Part shown: in pieces, positions 24,935 to 34,374 of the stretch
How the letters are laid out: each line of letters opens with the position of its first letter
Numbering within the stretch: position 1 is the stretch's first letter
Assembly (NCBI GenBank): GCA_002842205.1
Contig: PHCI01000013.1
Span: 1-64,000, forward strand
Direction: 5' to 3'
Source: Betaproteobacteria bacterium HGW-Betaproteobacteria-3
GTDB taxonomy: Bacteria; Pseudomonadota; Gammaproteobacteria; Burkholderiales; Burkholderiaceae_C
Length of the DNA: 64,000 nucleotides
Notes under the pieces: generated by a model
The model's database searches: none
Told to the model about the DNA's origin: nothing
What the model saw: only the letters and a program-made list of their open reading frames with translations
Made by a program: the position numbers and the translations under genes

Positions 24935-27223
24935 ATCAAAAATAATAACGCTTCCAGCGCACTGCTGGACGAAATTGAAGGAACGATTCAGGGCCACCGT
25001 GATGGGCACGGCTTTTTGAGCCGTGACGACGGTGAAGCCGACATTTACCTGCCACCCAACGAGATGCGGGCCGTGCTGCACAAGGACCGTGTCAAGGTGC
25101 GCATCGTGCGCCACGACCGCAAGGGCCGCCCCGAAGGTCGCGTGGTCGAGATCGTCGAGCGCCCGCCCCAACCCATCATTGGCCGCCTGTTGCACGAAGG
25201 CGGCATCTGGCTTGTGGCGCCCGAAGACAAACGCTACGGGCAGGACGTGATGATCCCCAAGACCGCCACCGGCACCGCCAAGCCCGGTCAGGTCGTGGTG
25301 GTCGAACTGACCGAGCCGCCGGCGCTGTTTGGCCAGCCGGTGGGCCGCGTGAAAGAGGTGTTGGGCGAGGTCGATGATCCGGGCATGGAGATCGAAATCG
25401 CGGTGCGCAAATACAGCGTGCCGCACGAGTTCTCCGACGCCTGTGTTGCACTGTCGCGCACCTTGCCTGACAAGGTGCGGCCGCAGGACAAGAAACACCG
25501 GGTGGACCTGACCGACGTGCCCCTTGTCACCATCGACGGTGAAGATGCGCGCGACTTTGACGACGCGGTGTACTGCGAACCGGCCAGGGTCGGGCGTGGC
25601 AAAGGCTGGCGCCTGCTGGTGGCCATTGCCGACGTGAGCCACTACGTGGAGACCGGCAGCGCCATCGACATTGACGCCTACGACCGCGCCACATCGGTCT
25701 ATTTCCCGCGGCGCGTGATTCCCATGCTGCCCGAGAAGCTGTCCAATGGCCTGTGCTCGCTCAACCCCGATGTGGAGCGCCTGTGCATGGTGTGCGACAT
25801 GCTGGTCACGGCCAAGGGCGATGTCCATGCGTACCAGTTCTACCCGGCGGTGATGTTCAGCCACGCGCGGTTCACTTACACCGAGGTGGCCGCCATACTG
25901 GCCAACACGCGCGGGCCCGAGGCCCTGCGGCGCAAGGACCGCGTGCAGGATCTGCTGAACCTGCACGATGTGTACCGTGCCCTGCTGGTGGCGCGCAGCG
26001 TGCGCGGCGCGGTGGATTTTGAAACCACCGAAACCCAGATCGTCTGTGACGACAACGGCCGGATCGAGAAAATCGTGCCGCGCACCCGCAACGAGGCCCA
26101 CCGCCTGATTGAAGAGGCCATGCTGGCGGCCAACGTGTGCAGTGCCGATTACATCCTGCAGAGCAAGCATGCGGGCCTGTTCCGCGTGCACGAGGGGCCC
26201 ACGCCGGAAAAACTGGAGGTGCTTCGCAACTACCTCAAGGCCACCGGCGTCGGACAGACCGTGGGCGACGACCCCAAACCGGGCGAGTTCCAGCGCATCG
26301 CCGAGGCCACCAAGGAGCGGCCTGACGCGCAGCAAATCCATTCGATGCTGCTGCGTTCCATGCAGCAGGCCATTTACACCCCGGTGAACAGCGGCCATTT
26401 CGGACTGGCCTACGAGGGCTACACGCATTTCACCAGCCCGATCCGGCGCTACCCGGATTTGCTGGTGCACCGGGTGATCAAGGCCATCCTTGCGGGCGCG
26501 CGCTACCGGCTTCCCGAGCTGCCGGTGCCGGGCGAGGCGCACGCCAAGCTGGCGCGGCGCCTGGAAAAAGGCAATGCCTCGCGACTGCAGGGCCGGGTGG
26601 CCGATCCATCGCACAAGCCGGCCAAGCAGAGCGCCGAAACCCTGGCCTGGCTGGCCGCAGGCTTGCACTGCAGCGCCAACGAGCGCCGCGCCGACGAGGC
26701 CAGCCGCGACGTCGAGGCCTGGCTCAAATGCAAGTTCATGCGTGAGCACCTGGGCGAGGAATACGGCGGCGTCGTGACGGCGGCCACCAGCTTCGGCATC
26801 TTCGTGACGCTGGATGCGCTGTACGTCGAGGGGCTGGTGCACATCACCGAACTGGGCGGCGAATACTTCCGCTTTGACGAGGCCCGCCAGGAACTGCGCG
26901 GCGAGCGCACCGGCATCCGCTATGCCATTGGCTCGCGGGTGCGGGTGCAGGTCAGCCGCGTCGATCTGGACGGCCGCAAGATCGATTTCCGTCTGGTGTC
27001 CGACACCGATGCATTGACGACTCGCGCCCTCAAGGACAAGGGCCTGGCCGCCAGCGGCCCGTCGCATGCCGAGTCCGGTGGAAAGTCGCGCGATGGCGGG
27101 CGTCAGCGGTCGGGTGGGGCCGGCGCAGCGCCGGAGCGCGCGGCCCGCACGCCGATCCAGGCGCTAAAGTCGGCTGTGAAGAAGGCGGCCACCAAGGGCA
27201 AAGGGCGCAAACCCCGGCGCTGA
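24935..27223 (+). CDS. rnr: Ribonuclease R
   Basis: A processive 3'-5' exoribonuclease of the RNB family that degrades structured RNA. Cold-shock-like domains (GTIQGHRDGHGFLSRDDGEA) precede the RNB core, with catalytic aspartates in TIDGEDARDFDDAVYC. An S1 domain (VVTAATSFGIFVTLDALYVE) and a basic Lys/Arg tail follow. Of about 760 residues, the first few are uncertain. After the strong purine-rich site AGGAAAGAGAGAGA (24917-24930) no in-frame ATG, GTG or TTG follows. Near candidates are ATC at 24935 and CTG at 24962 or 24965; the only upstream in-frame ATG (24884) lies inside the antisense tRNA-Leu. Confidence 0.9.
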   Translation: MKNNNASSALLDEIEGTIQGHRDGHGFLSRDDGEADIYLPPNEMRAVLHKDRVKVRIVRHDRKGRPEGRVVEIVERPPQPIIGRLLHEGGIWLVAPEDKRYGQDVMIPKTATGTAKPGQVVVVELTEPPALFGQPVGRVKEVLGEVDDPGMEIEIAVRKYSVPHEFSDACVALSRTLPDKVRPQDKKHRVDLTDVPLVTIDGEDARDFDDAVYCEPARVGRGKGWRLLVAIADVSHYVETGSAIDIDAYDRATSVYFPRRVIPMLPEKLSNGLCSLNPDVERLCMVCDMLVTAKGDVHAYQFYPAVMFSHARFTYTEVAAILANTRGPEALRRKDRVQDLLNLHDVYRALLVARSVRGAVDFETTETQIVCDDNGRIEKIVPRTRNEAHRLIEEAMLAANVCSADYILQSKHAGLFRVHEGPTPEKLEVLRNYLKATGVGQTVGDDPKPGEFQRIAEATKERPDAQQIHSMLLRSMQQAIYTPVNSGHFGLAYEGYTHFTSPIRRYPDLLVHRVIKAILAGARYRLPELPVPGEAHAKLARRLEKGNASRLQGRVADPSHKPAKQSAETLAWLAAGLHCSANERRADEASRDVEAWLKCKFMREHLGEEYGGVVTAATSFGIFVTLDALYVEGLVHITELGGEYFRFDEARQELRGERTGIRYAIGSRVRVQVSRVDLDGRKIDFRLVSDTDALTTRALKDKGLAASGPSHAESGGKSRDGGRQRSGGAGAAPERAARTPIQALKSAVKKAATKGKGRKPRR

Positions 27224-27271
27224 GACCCGCGGCGCGGTTTTTTCACCTATCGATCTCAGGAGACTCGCAAC

Positions 27272-28027
27272 ATGACGCAAGCTTCGAAAACCGCGATCGT
27301 CACGGGCGCCGGGTCGGGCGTGGGCAAGGCCGCGGCGCTGGCGCTGCTGGGCGGCGGCTGGCAGGTGGTGCTGGCGGGGCGCCGGCCTGAGCCGCTGCGC
27401 GAGGTCATCGCCGAAGCCGGGGTGGGGGCTGCCGCTCTGGCGGTGCCCACCGACGTGGCCGACGCGGCATCGGTGGCGGCCTTGTTCGACACCACGGTGA
27501 AGCACTTTGGCCGGGTGGACCTGCTGTTCAACAACGCGGGTGTCAACGCCCCCGGGGTGCCACTGGAAGACCTGGCGCTGGCCGACTGGAAGAACGTGGT
27601 GGACATCAACCTCACCGGCATGTTCCTGTGCATCCAGGCGGCGTTTCGCACCATGAAGGCCCAGACGCCCAAGGGCGGGCGCATCATCAACAACGGTTCG
27701 ATCTCGGCCACCACGCCGCGGCCCAACTCGATTGCCTACACCGCCACCAAGCATGCGGTGCTGGGCCTCACCAAAACCGCCGCGCTCGACGGCCGCAAGC
27801 ATGACATCGCCGTGGGCCAGATCGACATTGGCAACGCCGCCACCGAGATGGCCGCGCGCATGGCCAAGGGTGTGATCCAGGCCAATGGCGAAATCGCGGT
27901 TGAGCCGCTGATGGACGTCAACATCGTGGGCCAGTCGGTGCTCTACATGGCCAACCTGCCGCTGGAGGCCAATGTCATGTTCCACACCGTCATGGCGACC
28001 AAGATGCCCTTTGCCGGGCGCGGATAG
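27272..28027 (+). CDS. SDR family oxidoreductase
   Basis: A 251-residue classical short-chain dehydrogenase. [15 protein letters not shown] binds the cofactor, LFNNAG and the DINLTGMFL helix follow, and the catalytic set is S (NNGSISAT), Y and K ([14 protein letters not shown]). The Arg-Arg after strand two (LAGRRPEP) suggests NADP preference. The usual PG motif after the active site is [11 protein letters not shown]. The substrate is unknown. The gene is monocistronic between rnr and the convergent nnr. Confidence 0.9.
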   Translation: MTQASKTAIVTGAGSGVGKAAALALLGGGWQVVLAGRRPEPLREVIAEAGVGAAALAVPTDVADAASVAALFDTTVKHFGRVDLLFNNAGVNAPGVPLEDLALADWKNVVDINLTGMFLCIQAAFRTMKAQTPKGGRIINNGSISATTPRPNSIAYTATKHAVLGLTKTAALDGRKHDIAVGQIDIGNAATEMAARMAKGVIQANGEIAVEPLMDVNIVGQSVLYMANLPLEANVMFHTVMATKMPFAGRG

Positions 28028-28040
28028 CGCCAGAACTTGC

Positions 28041-29549
28041 TCAGGGCGTGAGCCGCCGGGCCAGCGCACCCGCGGTCAGTGCCATGCCTTGGGGCCAGGC
28101 ATCGGCCGCGGCACCGTGCAGCCAGACCGCCGTGGTGGCTGCCTCCAGTGCGGACAAGCCGCCCGCCAGCCGGGCACCGATCAGGCCGGCCAGCACGTCG
28201 CCGGTGCCCGCCGTGGCCAGGCGGCCGTCGCCGGTGGGGTTGATCACAGGCACGGCGTCGGGCGCGGCGACCACGGTGCCGGAACCCTTGAGCACCACGG
28301 TGCACCGGGTTTGCAGGGCCAAGGCACGGGCAGCGGCCAGCCGGTCGGCCTGCACCTGTGCCGTGCTGAAGCCCAGCAGACGCGCGGCTTCCAGCGGGTG
28401 CGGGGTCAGCACCGTGGCCCAGCGGCGTGCGGCGCGCTGCCGCAGTTGGGTTTGAAGTTGGGTGTCGGCGGCGATGGCGTTGAGGGCGTCGGCGTCCAGC
28501 ACCAGCCGCGGTGCCTGCGACAGCACGGCGGGCAGCGCGGCCCGCACGGCGTCGCCGCCGCCACAGCCACAGACCACGGTGAGCTGGCGCAAGTCCAGCA
28601 CGTCCAGGCGGCGCAACATCAATTCAGGCGGGACCGGCGTGGCGGCCGCCGCGCTGCCATCGTCCAGCAGGCACAGCAGCACGCGCCCCGCGCCGCCCTG
28701 CAAGGCGGCGGTGGCGGCGAGCACGGCGGCGCCGGTCATGCCCATGCCACGGGCGGCCAGGCCTTCGCCGCCGATGACGGCCACGTCGCCGTGCTGGCCT
28801 TTGTGGCTGGCGTGCAGGCGCGGCAAGGCCACGGGCCGTCCGCCCAACTTGGCGGTGGGCGGCTCATCGTCGGCCACGCCCAGATCGTCCAGCCAGATTT
28901 CGCCCGCTGCGTCGCGGCCGTGCCCAGTGAACAGGCCGGGCTTGAGGGTCAGGAAGGTGAGGGTGGTTTTTTGACAAAAATGGTCTTTAGCCCCCGTCAA
29001 TGGGTCAATGTTTGCTATTGAAACAGAATCAATCTGCCCTGTATCGGCCTGCAGGCCCGTGGGCACATCCACGGCGAGCACGGGGCAGGGCGCATCGGCC
29101 AGACGGCCCAGCAGCATGGCCATGCGCCCCTGCGGCGGGCGGGCGATGCCGATGCCCAGCAGGGCGTCCACGCAGAGGTCTTGCGCGCCCAGGCCATCCG
29201 GCCGGTCATCGGCGAAGCGCACCCCGGCTGCGCGGGCGCGTTGCAGCGACGCCCGGGCATCGGCGGGGGCGGTGGCCTCGGTGCCGAGCCAGGTCACCAC
29301 CGGCTGTTTGCCCCATTGCTGCAGGTGCATCGCGGCTTCCAGACCGTCGCCGCCATTGTTGCCGGGCCCGCAGGCCAGCCAGACGGTGCGGGCGTGGGGG
29401 GCCAGCGCCATCGACAGCCGCGCCACCGCCAGCCCGGCACGCTGCATCAAGGTGTGAGGCGCCAGCGCGGCCAGCGCGCGCTGCTCGATGCGCCGCGTGG
29501 CCGCGATGTCAAACAGGGGTTGCGGGCGGTCGGGCGTGATGCGGTGCAT
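28041..29549 (-). CDS. nnr: Bifunctional NAD(P)HX epimerase/dehydratase
   Basis: A 502-residue metabolite-repair enzyme that restores hydrated NADH and NADPH. The N-terminal YjeF-N epimerase domain (about 1-215) has GPGNNGGDGLEAAMHL and VDVPTGLQADTG. The C-terminal ADP-dependent dehydratase (about 230-495) has GHKGQHGDVAVIGG, LTPHPLEAARLLG and NPTGDGRLATAGTGDVLAG. Residues about 174-194 (QIDSVSIANIDP through HFCQK) are encoded by an interspersed element read backwards. They replace the usual loop between the domain core and TLTFLTLKPGL. The frame stays open, so the protein may be functional. Confidence 0.93.
   Translation of the reverse strand: MHRITPDRPQPLFDIAATRRIEQRALAALAPHTLMQRAGLAVARLSMALAPHARTVWLACGPGNNGGDGLEAAMHLQQWGKQPVVTWLGTEATAPADARASLQRARAAGVRFADDRPDGLGAQDLCVDALLGIGIARPPQGRMAMLLGRLADAPCPVLAVDVPTGLQADTGQIDSVSIANIDPLTGAKDHFCQKTTLTFLTLKPGLFTGHGRDAAGEIWLDDLGVADDEPPTAKLGGRPVALPRLHASHKGQHGDVAVIGGEGLAARGMGMTGAAVLAATAALQGGAGRVLLCLLDDGSAAAATPVPPELMLRRLDVLDLRQLTVVCGCGGGDAVRAALPAVLSQAPRLVLDADALNAIAADTQLQTQLRQRAARRWATVLTPHPLEAARLLGFSTAQVQADRLAAARALALQTRCTVVLKGSGTVVAAPDAVPVINPTGDGRLATAGTGDVLAGLIGARLAGGLSALEAATTAVWLHGAAADAWPQGMALTAGALARRLTP
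28967..29030 (+). repeat. Interspersed hairpin element, copy D, inside nnr
   Basis: The plus strand reads TTTTTTGACAAAAATGGTC, then TTTAGCCCCCGTCAATGGGT, then TTTGCTATTGAAAC. It lies wholly inside nnr, which is transcribed from the opposite strand. The terminal hairpin is broken here (GCTA, nine bases, AATC). AT content is much higher than in flanking nnr codons. Confidence 0.85.
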
Positions 29550-29606
29550 GCGCCATTGTGCCGCGCGGCGCGGTAATGGCGAGAGCAGGCGAGGGCCGCG
29601 CTGGTC

Positions 29607-30860
29607 TCAACCGCCCAGGCGCGCCAGGCCCAGCCCGTCGAGGTCGACCTCGGGGGCGCGGCCGGCCATCAGGTCGGCAACGGCCCGCGCACTGCCACAG
29701 CTCAGCGCCCAGCCGCTGGAGCCGTGCCCCAGGTTCAACCAGACGCCGGGGATGCCGCTGGCGCCCAGGATCGGCGGGCCATCGGGCAGCATGGGGCGGG
29801 CGCCTTTCCACTCCTGCACGCCGCCCGACATCTGCGCGGCGCCGGGGAACCAGTCGTGCAGGACCTTGTACAGCGTTGCGATGGCCGCCGGGCGCCGGGT
29901 GTCCAGCGAGCCGCCGATCTCGGCGCTGCCCGCCACGCGCACCCGGTTGCCCAGGCGCGAGATCGCCACCTTGTAGCGCTCGTCCATGACGGCGCTGCGC
30001 GGCGCGTTCAGGGGCTCGCGAATCGCCGCGCTGACCGAATAGCCGTGCACCGCGATCAGCGGGATCTTCAGGCCCAGAGGCAGCAGCAGCTGCGCCGAGG
30101 CCAGGCCCGCACACATCACCACCGCGTCAAAGTCGCGGGGGGCGGCATCGCCAGAAAATTCAAGCCGGGTGGGCGTGGCCGGGCTCATGGCGCGCACGTC
30201 CTGGTTGAACTCAAAGCGCACCCCCAGCCGCTGCGCCTCCAGCTTGATCTGCAGGGCGAACTGCCGACAATTGCCGACCTCGTCGTCGGGCAGGTGAATG
30301 GCCGCCGCAAACGCGGTGTCGGGGTTGAGCGCGGGCTCGACCGTGCGTGCCTCGTCGGGGAGGATCTGGCGAAACTTCACGGCTGCGTCGCGCAGCACCT
30401 GCAGGCCGGGTTGGGCCAGATCCACGTCGCGCTGCGAGCGCAGCAGCACCATGTAGCCGTCGCTGCGGTCGTATTCGAGCTGCAGCTGCGCGGTGACGGC
30501 GTGCAGCCGCTCGCGGCTGTAAAAGGCCAGGCGTTGCAGGCGCGCGCGGTTGGCCCGGTAGGTGTCGAGCCGGCAGGCGCGCCACCATTGCCACATCCAG
30601 CGGACTTCGGCCCAGCGCAAGGGGGTGGCCAGCTTGACCGGCGCGTGCTTTTGAAGCAGATAACGCAGCACCTTGGCCGGCATGCCGGGGGCGGCCCAGG
30701 GGGTGACGGAGCCGGGGGCGACCACGCCGGCATTGCCAAAACTGGTTTCTTCGGCGGCCGCGCCGCGACGCTCGAACACAGTGACTTCATGCCCGTCCTG
30801 CGCCAGCTCCCAGGCCGTGGTGACGCCGACAATGCCGGCGCCAATGACCGCCACCCTCAT
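29607..30860 (-). CDS. dadA: D-amino acid dehydrogenase
   Basis: A 417-residue FAD-dependent D-amino acid dehydrogenase. It begins with the Rossmann motif VAVIGAGIVGVTTAWELA and FERRGAAAEETSFGNAG, and ends with the second FAD segment LGHGSSGWALSCGSARAVADL. FRQILPDEARTVEPAL and HGYSVSAAI are typical of DadA. It oxidises D-alanine and others at the inner membrane, passing electrons to quinone. The racemase partner (dadX) is not adjacent. The start MRVAVIGAG gives family length. Confidence 0.9.
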   Translation of the reverse strand: MRVAVIGAGIVGVTTAWELAQDGHEVTVFERRGAAAEETSFGNAGVVAPGSVTPWAAPGMPAKVLRYLLQKHAPVKLATPLRWAEVRWMWQWWRACRLDTYRANRARLQRLAFYSRERLHAVTAQLQLEYDRSDGYMVLLRSQRDVDLAQPGLQVLRDAAVKFRQILPDEARTVEPALNPDTAFAAAIHLPDDEVGNCRQFALQIKLEAQRLGVRFEFNQDVRAMSPATPTRLEFSGDAAPRDFDAVVMCAGLASAQLLLPLGLKIPLIAVHGYSVSAAIREPLNAPRSAVMDERYKVAISRLGNRVRVAGSAEIGGSLDTRRPAAIATLYKVLHDWFPGAAQMSGGVQEWKGARPMLPDGPPILGASGIPGVWLNLGHGSSGWALSCGSARAVADLMAGRAPEVDLDGLGLARLGG

Positions 30861-30950
30861 GGTGCAGCCAGGGTGGTGGCGTGCGGTGGCGCGGATCGCA
30901 TCCGCGCGCAGGTGCGTGCAGCGCGCCCAGGTTCAAGGTTCATGAATTTC

Positions 30951-31018
30951 CTGAAAATATTGAAAAATATGCCTGTTGCCCCCGTCATATGGGCAAAGTT
31001 AGCTACTTAAACGATAGT
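30951..31018 (+). repeat. Interspersed hairpin element, copy E
   Basis: The core TGCCCCCGTCATATGGGCAA is followed by AGCTA, nine bases, TAGT (arms 31002-31005 and 31015-31018). It overlaps the 3' end of the amidase gene, whose last residues (ILSFK) and TAG stop lie in the hairpin. The rest occupies the spacer before dadA. Confidence 0.8.
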
Positions 31019-32358
31019 ATATCTTCGGCCAGTGCCGCGGCGCCGAGGAGGGCGTCGTCGTGCATTGCGCCATGCCAGAGCATCAGGCCGACCGGCATCT
31101 CGCCGGGCCGATGGCAGGGGATGGAGATGGCGCAGCCGTCCAGCATGTTCACCACGCTGGTGTGGCGCAGCAGCAGGGCGTTGACGCGAAAAAACTCGCC
31201 GTCCCGGTCGGCGCCGGGCGCCACGCTGGCCACGGTGGGCGCGACGATGGGCACCGTGGGCGACAGCACGGCGTCAAACCCGGTCAGCGCGTCCTGCACC
31301 CGTGCAATCCACGCGCGGCGGGCCTGAAAGAGGTCGATATATTCCCAGGCTTTCATGCTCGCGCCGCGCTGGATGCGCGCAGCCACGCGGGGGTCGTAGC
31401 GGGCCGCGTCGCGATCGAGCAGCTTGCGGTGCCAGGCAAAGCTTTCGGCAGCGGAAAAGCCGCCTGTGGACTGCAGGGCGCCCAGGTCGCGCACGGCGTC
31501 CAGGGCAATTTCCTCGACGTGGGCCCCTGCGTCGTGCAAGGCCTTGACACTGCGCTCGAAAGCGCGGGCCACCGTTGTGTCCAGGTCGTCCAGGAAGCCG
31601 GTGCGCGCCACCGCGAAGCGCCAGTCCCGGGCTGGTCGGGTGCGCCGCGCGACGGTGCGGGCTGCCAGGATTTCGTGCACCGTGATGGCGTCCGCCACCG
31701 AACGGGTCATGGCGCCCACCGTGTCCAGCGTGGTGGACAGCGGAATGGCGCCCTCGGTCGGGACAAGGCGCGCGGTGCTCTTGAAGCCCACGATGCCGTT
31801 GAGGGCGGCCGGAATCCGCAGCGAGCCGCCAGTGTCCGAGCCCAGCCCGACACAGGCCGCTCCGGTGGCCACCGAAACCGCCGCACCCGACGACGAGCCC
31901 CCGGGCACGTGGGGCGAGCCGACCGTGCCGACGGGGACGTTGTAGCGCCCATCCCAGGCGGCGGGTGTTCCGTGATGGGGGTTGACGCCCACGCCGGAAA
32001 AAGCAAATTCCACCATGTTGGTGCGCCCGATCAGGGCGCCGCCCGCGGCGCGCAGCCGCGCGACGGCCGGGCAGTCGGCAGCGGCCACGGGGGCATCGTC
32101 CAGCACCACCGAGCCGGCGCGGGTGCGCTCACCCGCCACATCGAACAGGTCCTTGACCGACACGCTGAGCCCTGCCAGCGGCCGCTGAAGGTTCTGGGTC
32201 TGCACCGCGGCTGCCCGGACCCCGGGGAAATCCGTGGTCAGGAAAACGTGGCGACAGGCTTCAGACTGCGCCTGGACGATGGCGGCTTCGGCGGCGGCGG
32301 CGGGCGCCAGTGAGCCATCGAGCAGGCGTTGGCGGGTGGTGTGGAGATCGGGGTGCAT
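31003..32358 (-). CDS. Amidase signature family hydrolase
   Basis: A 451-residue amidase. The Ser-cisSer-Lys triad is visible: Lys in SVSVKDLFDVAG, the cis-Ser in GGSSSGAAVSVATG and the nucleophile in GSDTGGSLRIPA. ALNGIVGFKST and SPTVPIVAPTV are family-typical. It cleaves small amides or carbamates, and the substrate cannot be told apart among AS-family members. It is not GatA, as gatB and gatC are absent. The C-terminus and stop codon are formed by element copy E. Confidence 0.88.
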   Translation of the reverse strand: MHPDLHTTRQRLLDGSLAPAAAAEAAIVQAQSEACRHVFLTTDFPGVRAAAVQTQNLQRPLAGLSVSVKDLFDVAGERTRAGSVVLDDAPVAAADCPAVARLRAAGGALIGRTNMVEFAFSGVGVNPHHGTPAAWDGRYNVPVGTVGSPHVPGGSSSGAAVSVATGAACVGLGSDTGGSLRIPAALNGIVGFKSTARLVPTEGAIPLSTTLDTVGAMTRSVADAITVHEILAARTVARRTRPARDWRFAVARTGFLDDLDTTVARAFERSVKALHDAGAHVEEIALDAVRDLGALQSTGGFSAAESFAWHRKLLDRDAARYDPRVAARIQRGASMKAWEYIDLFQARRAWIARVQDALTGFDAVLSPTVPIVAPTVASVAPGADRDGEFFRVNALLLRHTSVVNMLDGCAISIPCHRPGEMPVGLMLWHGAMHDDALLGAAALAEDILSFK

Positions 32359-32373
32359 GGCGGGGGGCTGTGC

Positions 32374-32553
32374 TAGAATCCTTGGGTTTTGCTGATGGTA
32401 ACGGACGCCACGTCGCGGCAGTCACCGCAGCAAAATAAATCGCAAACCAGCCCCCTCAAGGTGTTGTAAAGCGCTAAAGCCCCAGGCCATCGCATGGGGC
32501 CCGCGCCGAGCAAATCGGGCTGGCTTTCAGACCCAACCTTTGGAGTAAAAACC
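32374..32553 (+). promoter_or_regulatory. rpsB promoter and structured leader
   Basis: An extended -10, TGCTAGAAT (TAGAAT at 32374-32379), lies 175 bases before the rpsB ATG, so the mRNA would have a long leader. In it GCCCCA (32479-32484) pairs with TGGGGC (32495-32500). S2 represses its own operon through the leader in E. coli, so a similar control is plausible but unproven here. TTGGAG at 32539-32544 is the ribosome site. Confidence 0.55.
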
Positions 32554-33306
32554 ATGTCAGTCACCATGCGCGCCATGCTGGAAGCCGGCGTCCACTTCGG
32601 ACACCAAACCCGCTTCTGGAACCCGAAAATGGCTCCGTACATTTTTGGCCATCGCAACAAGATCCACATCATCAACCTGGAAAAATCGCTGCCGCTGTTC
32701 CAGGAGGCCACCAAATTCGTCAAGCAATTGTCGGCCAACCGCGGCACCGTGCTGATGGTCGGCACCAAGCGCCAGGCCCGTGAAACGCTCGCGGCCGAAG
32801 CCAAGCGCGCGGGCGTTCCCTATGTGGACCAGCGCTGGCTGGGCGGCATGCTGACCAACTTCAAGACCGTCAAGACCTCCATCAAGCGCCTCAAGGACAT
32901 GAAGGCGCAGCAGGAAGCCGGTCTGGAAACCCTCAGCAAGAAAGAGCAGCTGACGTTCTCCCGCGAAATCGCCAAGCTCGAAAAAGACATCGGCGGCATC
33001 CAGGACATGGCGGCACTGCCGGACGCGATTTTCGTGATCGACGTCGGCTTCCATAAAATCGCGATCGCCGAAGCACAGAAGCTGGGTATTCCGCTGATCG
33101 GCGTGGTGGACACCAACCATTCGCCCGTGGGCATCGACTACGTGATCCCTGGCAACGACGACTCGGCCAAGGCCGTGGTGCTGTATGCGCGCGGCATTGC
33201 CGACGCCATCATCGAAGGCCGTGCCAATGCCGGCAACGACGTGGTCAAGGCCGTGGCCGCCGAGACCGGCGACGAATTCGTGGAAGTGGACGAAGCTTCG
33301 GCCTGA
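32554..33306 (+). CDS. rpsB: 30S ribosomal protein S2
   Basis: A 250-residue, full-length S2. [39 protein letters not shown] and [20 protein letters not shown] are diagnostic, as are [20 protein letters not shown] and the [10 protein letters not shown]-terminal region. S2 binds the 30S body-head junction and is needed for S1 attachment. It is the first gene of rpsB-tsf, with a hairpin terminator between the two that should reduce tsf transcription. Confidence 0.99.
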   Translation: MSVTMRAMLEAGVHFGHQTRFWNPKMAPYIFGHRNKIHIINLEKSLPLFQEATKFVKQLSANRGTVLMVGTKRQARETLAAEAKRAGVPYVDQRWLGGMLTNFKTVKTSIKRLKDMKAQQEAGLETLSKKEQLTFSREIAKLEKDIGGIQDMAALPDAIFVIDVGFHKIAIAEAQKLGIPLIGVVDTNHSPVGIDYVIPGNDDSAKAVVLYARGIADAIIEGRANAGNDVVKAVAAETGDEFVEVDEASA

Positions 33307-33325
33307 AGTCCCCGCCATGCGAAGA

Positions 33326-33351
33326 AAGGGGCTTCGCGGCCCCTTTTTTTT
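33326..33351 (+). terminator. Intrinsic terminator between rpsB and tsf
   Basis: AAGGGGC (33326-33332), loop TTCGCG, GCCCCTT (33339-33345), then an unbroken T run to 33351. It is a textbook rho-independent terminator. As tsf follows 44 bases later without an obvious promoter, it likely acts as a partial terminator that sets the S2:EF-Ts ratio. Confidence 0.9.
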
Positions 33352-33394
33352 AGCCCCGACAACCGATTGAACTGAACTGAAGACGGAGAGAAAA

Positions 33395-34318
33395 ATGGCA
33401 ACAATTACCGCAAGCATGGTCGCCGAACTGCGTGGCAAGACCGATGCCCCCATGATGGAATGCAAGAAAGCCCTGACCGAAGCCGAAGGCGACATGGCCA
33501 AGGCCGAAGAGATCCTTCGCGTCAAGCTGGGCAGCAAGGCGGGCAAGGCTTCGTCGCGCGTCACGGCCGAGGGCGTGGTGGTCAGCAGGATTGAAGGCGC
33601 GACCGGCGCACTGCTTGAAGTCAATTGCGAAACCGACTTTGTCACCAAGAACGACGCTTTCCTGGCGCTGGCCAACGCGGCCGTCGGGTTGATCGTTGCG
33701 CACAACCCGGCCGACGTGGCCGCGCTGGGGGCGCTGCCCTACAGCCAGGACGGCTTTGGTCCCACGCTGGAAGACGTGCGCAAGGGCCTGATCGGCAAAA
33801 TTGGCGAGAACATGAGCTTTCGCCGCTTCAAGCGCTTTGCCGGTGACGGCAAGTTGGCGGGCTACCTGCACGGCACCCGCATCGGCGTGGTGGTGGAGTA
33901 TGCCGGTGACGAAACGGCGGCCAAGGACGTGGCCATGCACGTGGCCGCGATGAAGCCGGTGGCGCTGACCAGTGCCGACGTGCCGGCCGAACTGATCGAA
34001 CGCGAGCGCTCGGTGGCCACGGCCAAGGCCGACGAAGACCGCAAGACGGCGGAGGCCGCAGGCAAGCCCGTGCAGTCTGCCGAGATCGTGGCCAAGCGCA
34101 TTGAAGGCGGGGTGCAGAAGTTCCTCAAGGAAGTTTCGCTGTTCAACCAGCCGTTTGTGAAAAACGACAAGCAAACCGTCGAGCAGATGCTCAAGGCCAC
34201 CGGCACGACGGTCAAGGGCTTCACCCTGTACGTGGTGGGCGAAGGCATCGAGAAAAAGGTTGACGACTTTGCCGCCGAGGTGGCTGCGCAAGTGGCTGCC
34301 GCCAAGGGCAACGCCTGA
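33395..34318 (+). CDS. tsf: Elongation factor Ts
   Basis: A 307-residue guanine-nucleotide exchange factor for EF-Tu. The N-terminal UBA-like domain ([20 protein letters not shown]) is followed by the core [10 protein letters not shown] signature that inserts between EF-Tu helices. [16 protein letters not shown] and the coiled-coil/dimerisation region lead to the C-terminal [19 protein letters not shown] lies eight bases upstream of the ATG. Confidence 0.99.
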   Translation: MATITASMVAELRGKTDAPMMECKKALTEAEGDMAKAEEILRVKLGSKAGKASSRVTAEGVVVSRIEGATGALLEVNCETDFVTKNDAFLALANAAVGLIVAHNPADVAALGALPYSQDGFGPTLEDVRKGLIGKIGENMSFRRFKRFAGDGKLAGYLHGTRIGVVVEYAGDETAAKDVAMHVAAMKPVALTSADVPAELIERERSVATAKADEDRKTAEAAGKPVQSAEIVAKRIEGGVQKFLKEVSLFNQPFVKNDKQTVEQMLKATGTTVKGFTLYVVGEGIEKKVDDFAAEVAAQVAAAKGNA

Positions 34319-34374
34319 CATCCGCTTCACACAAGGCCGCTACACTCGGCATCCATCCAGAGGGAGACCCGTTC

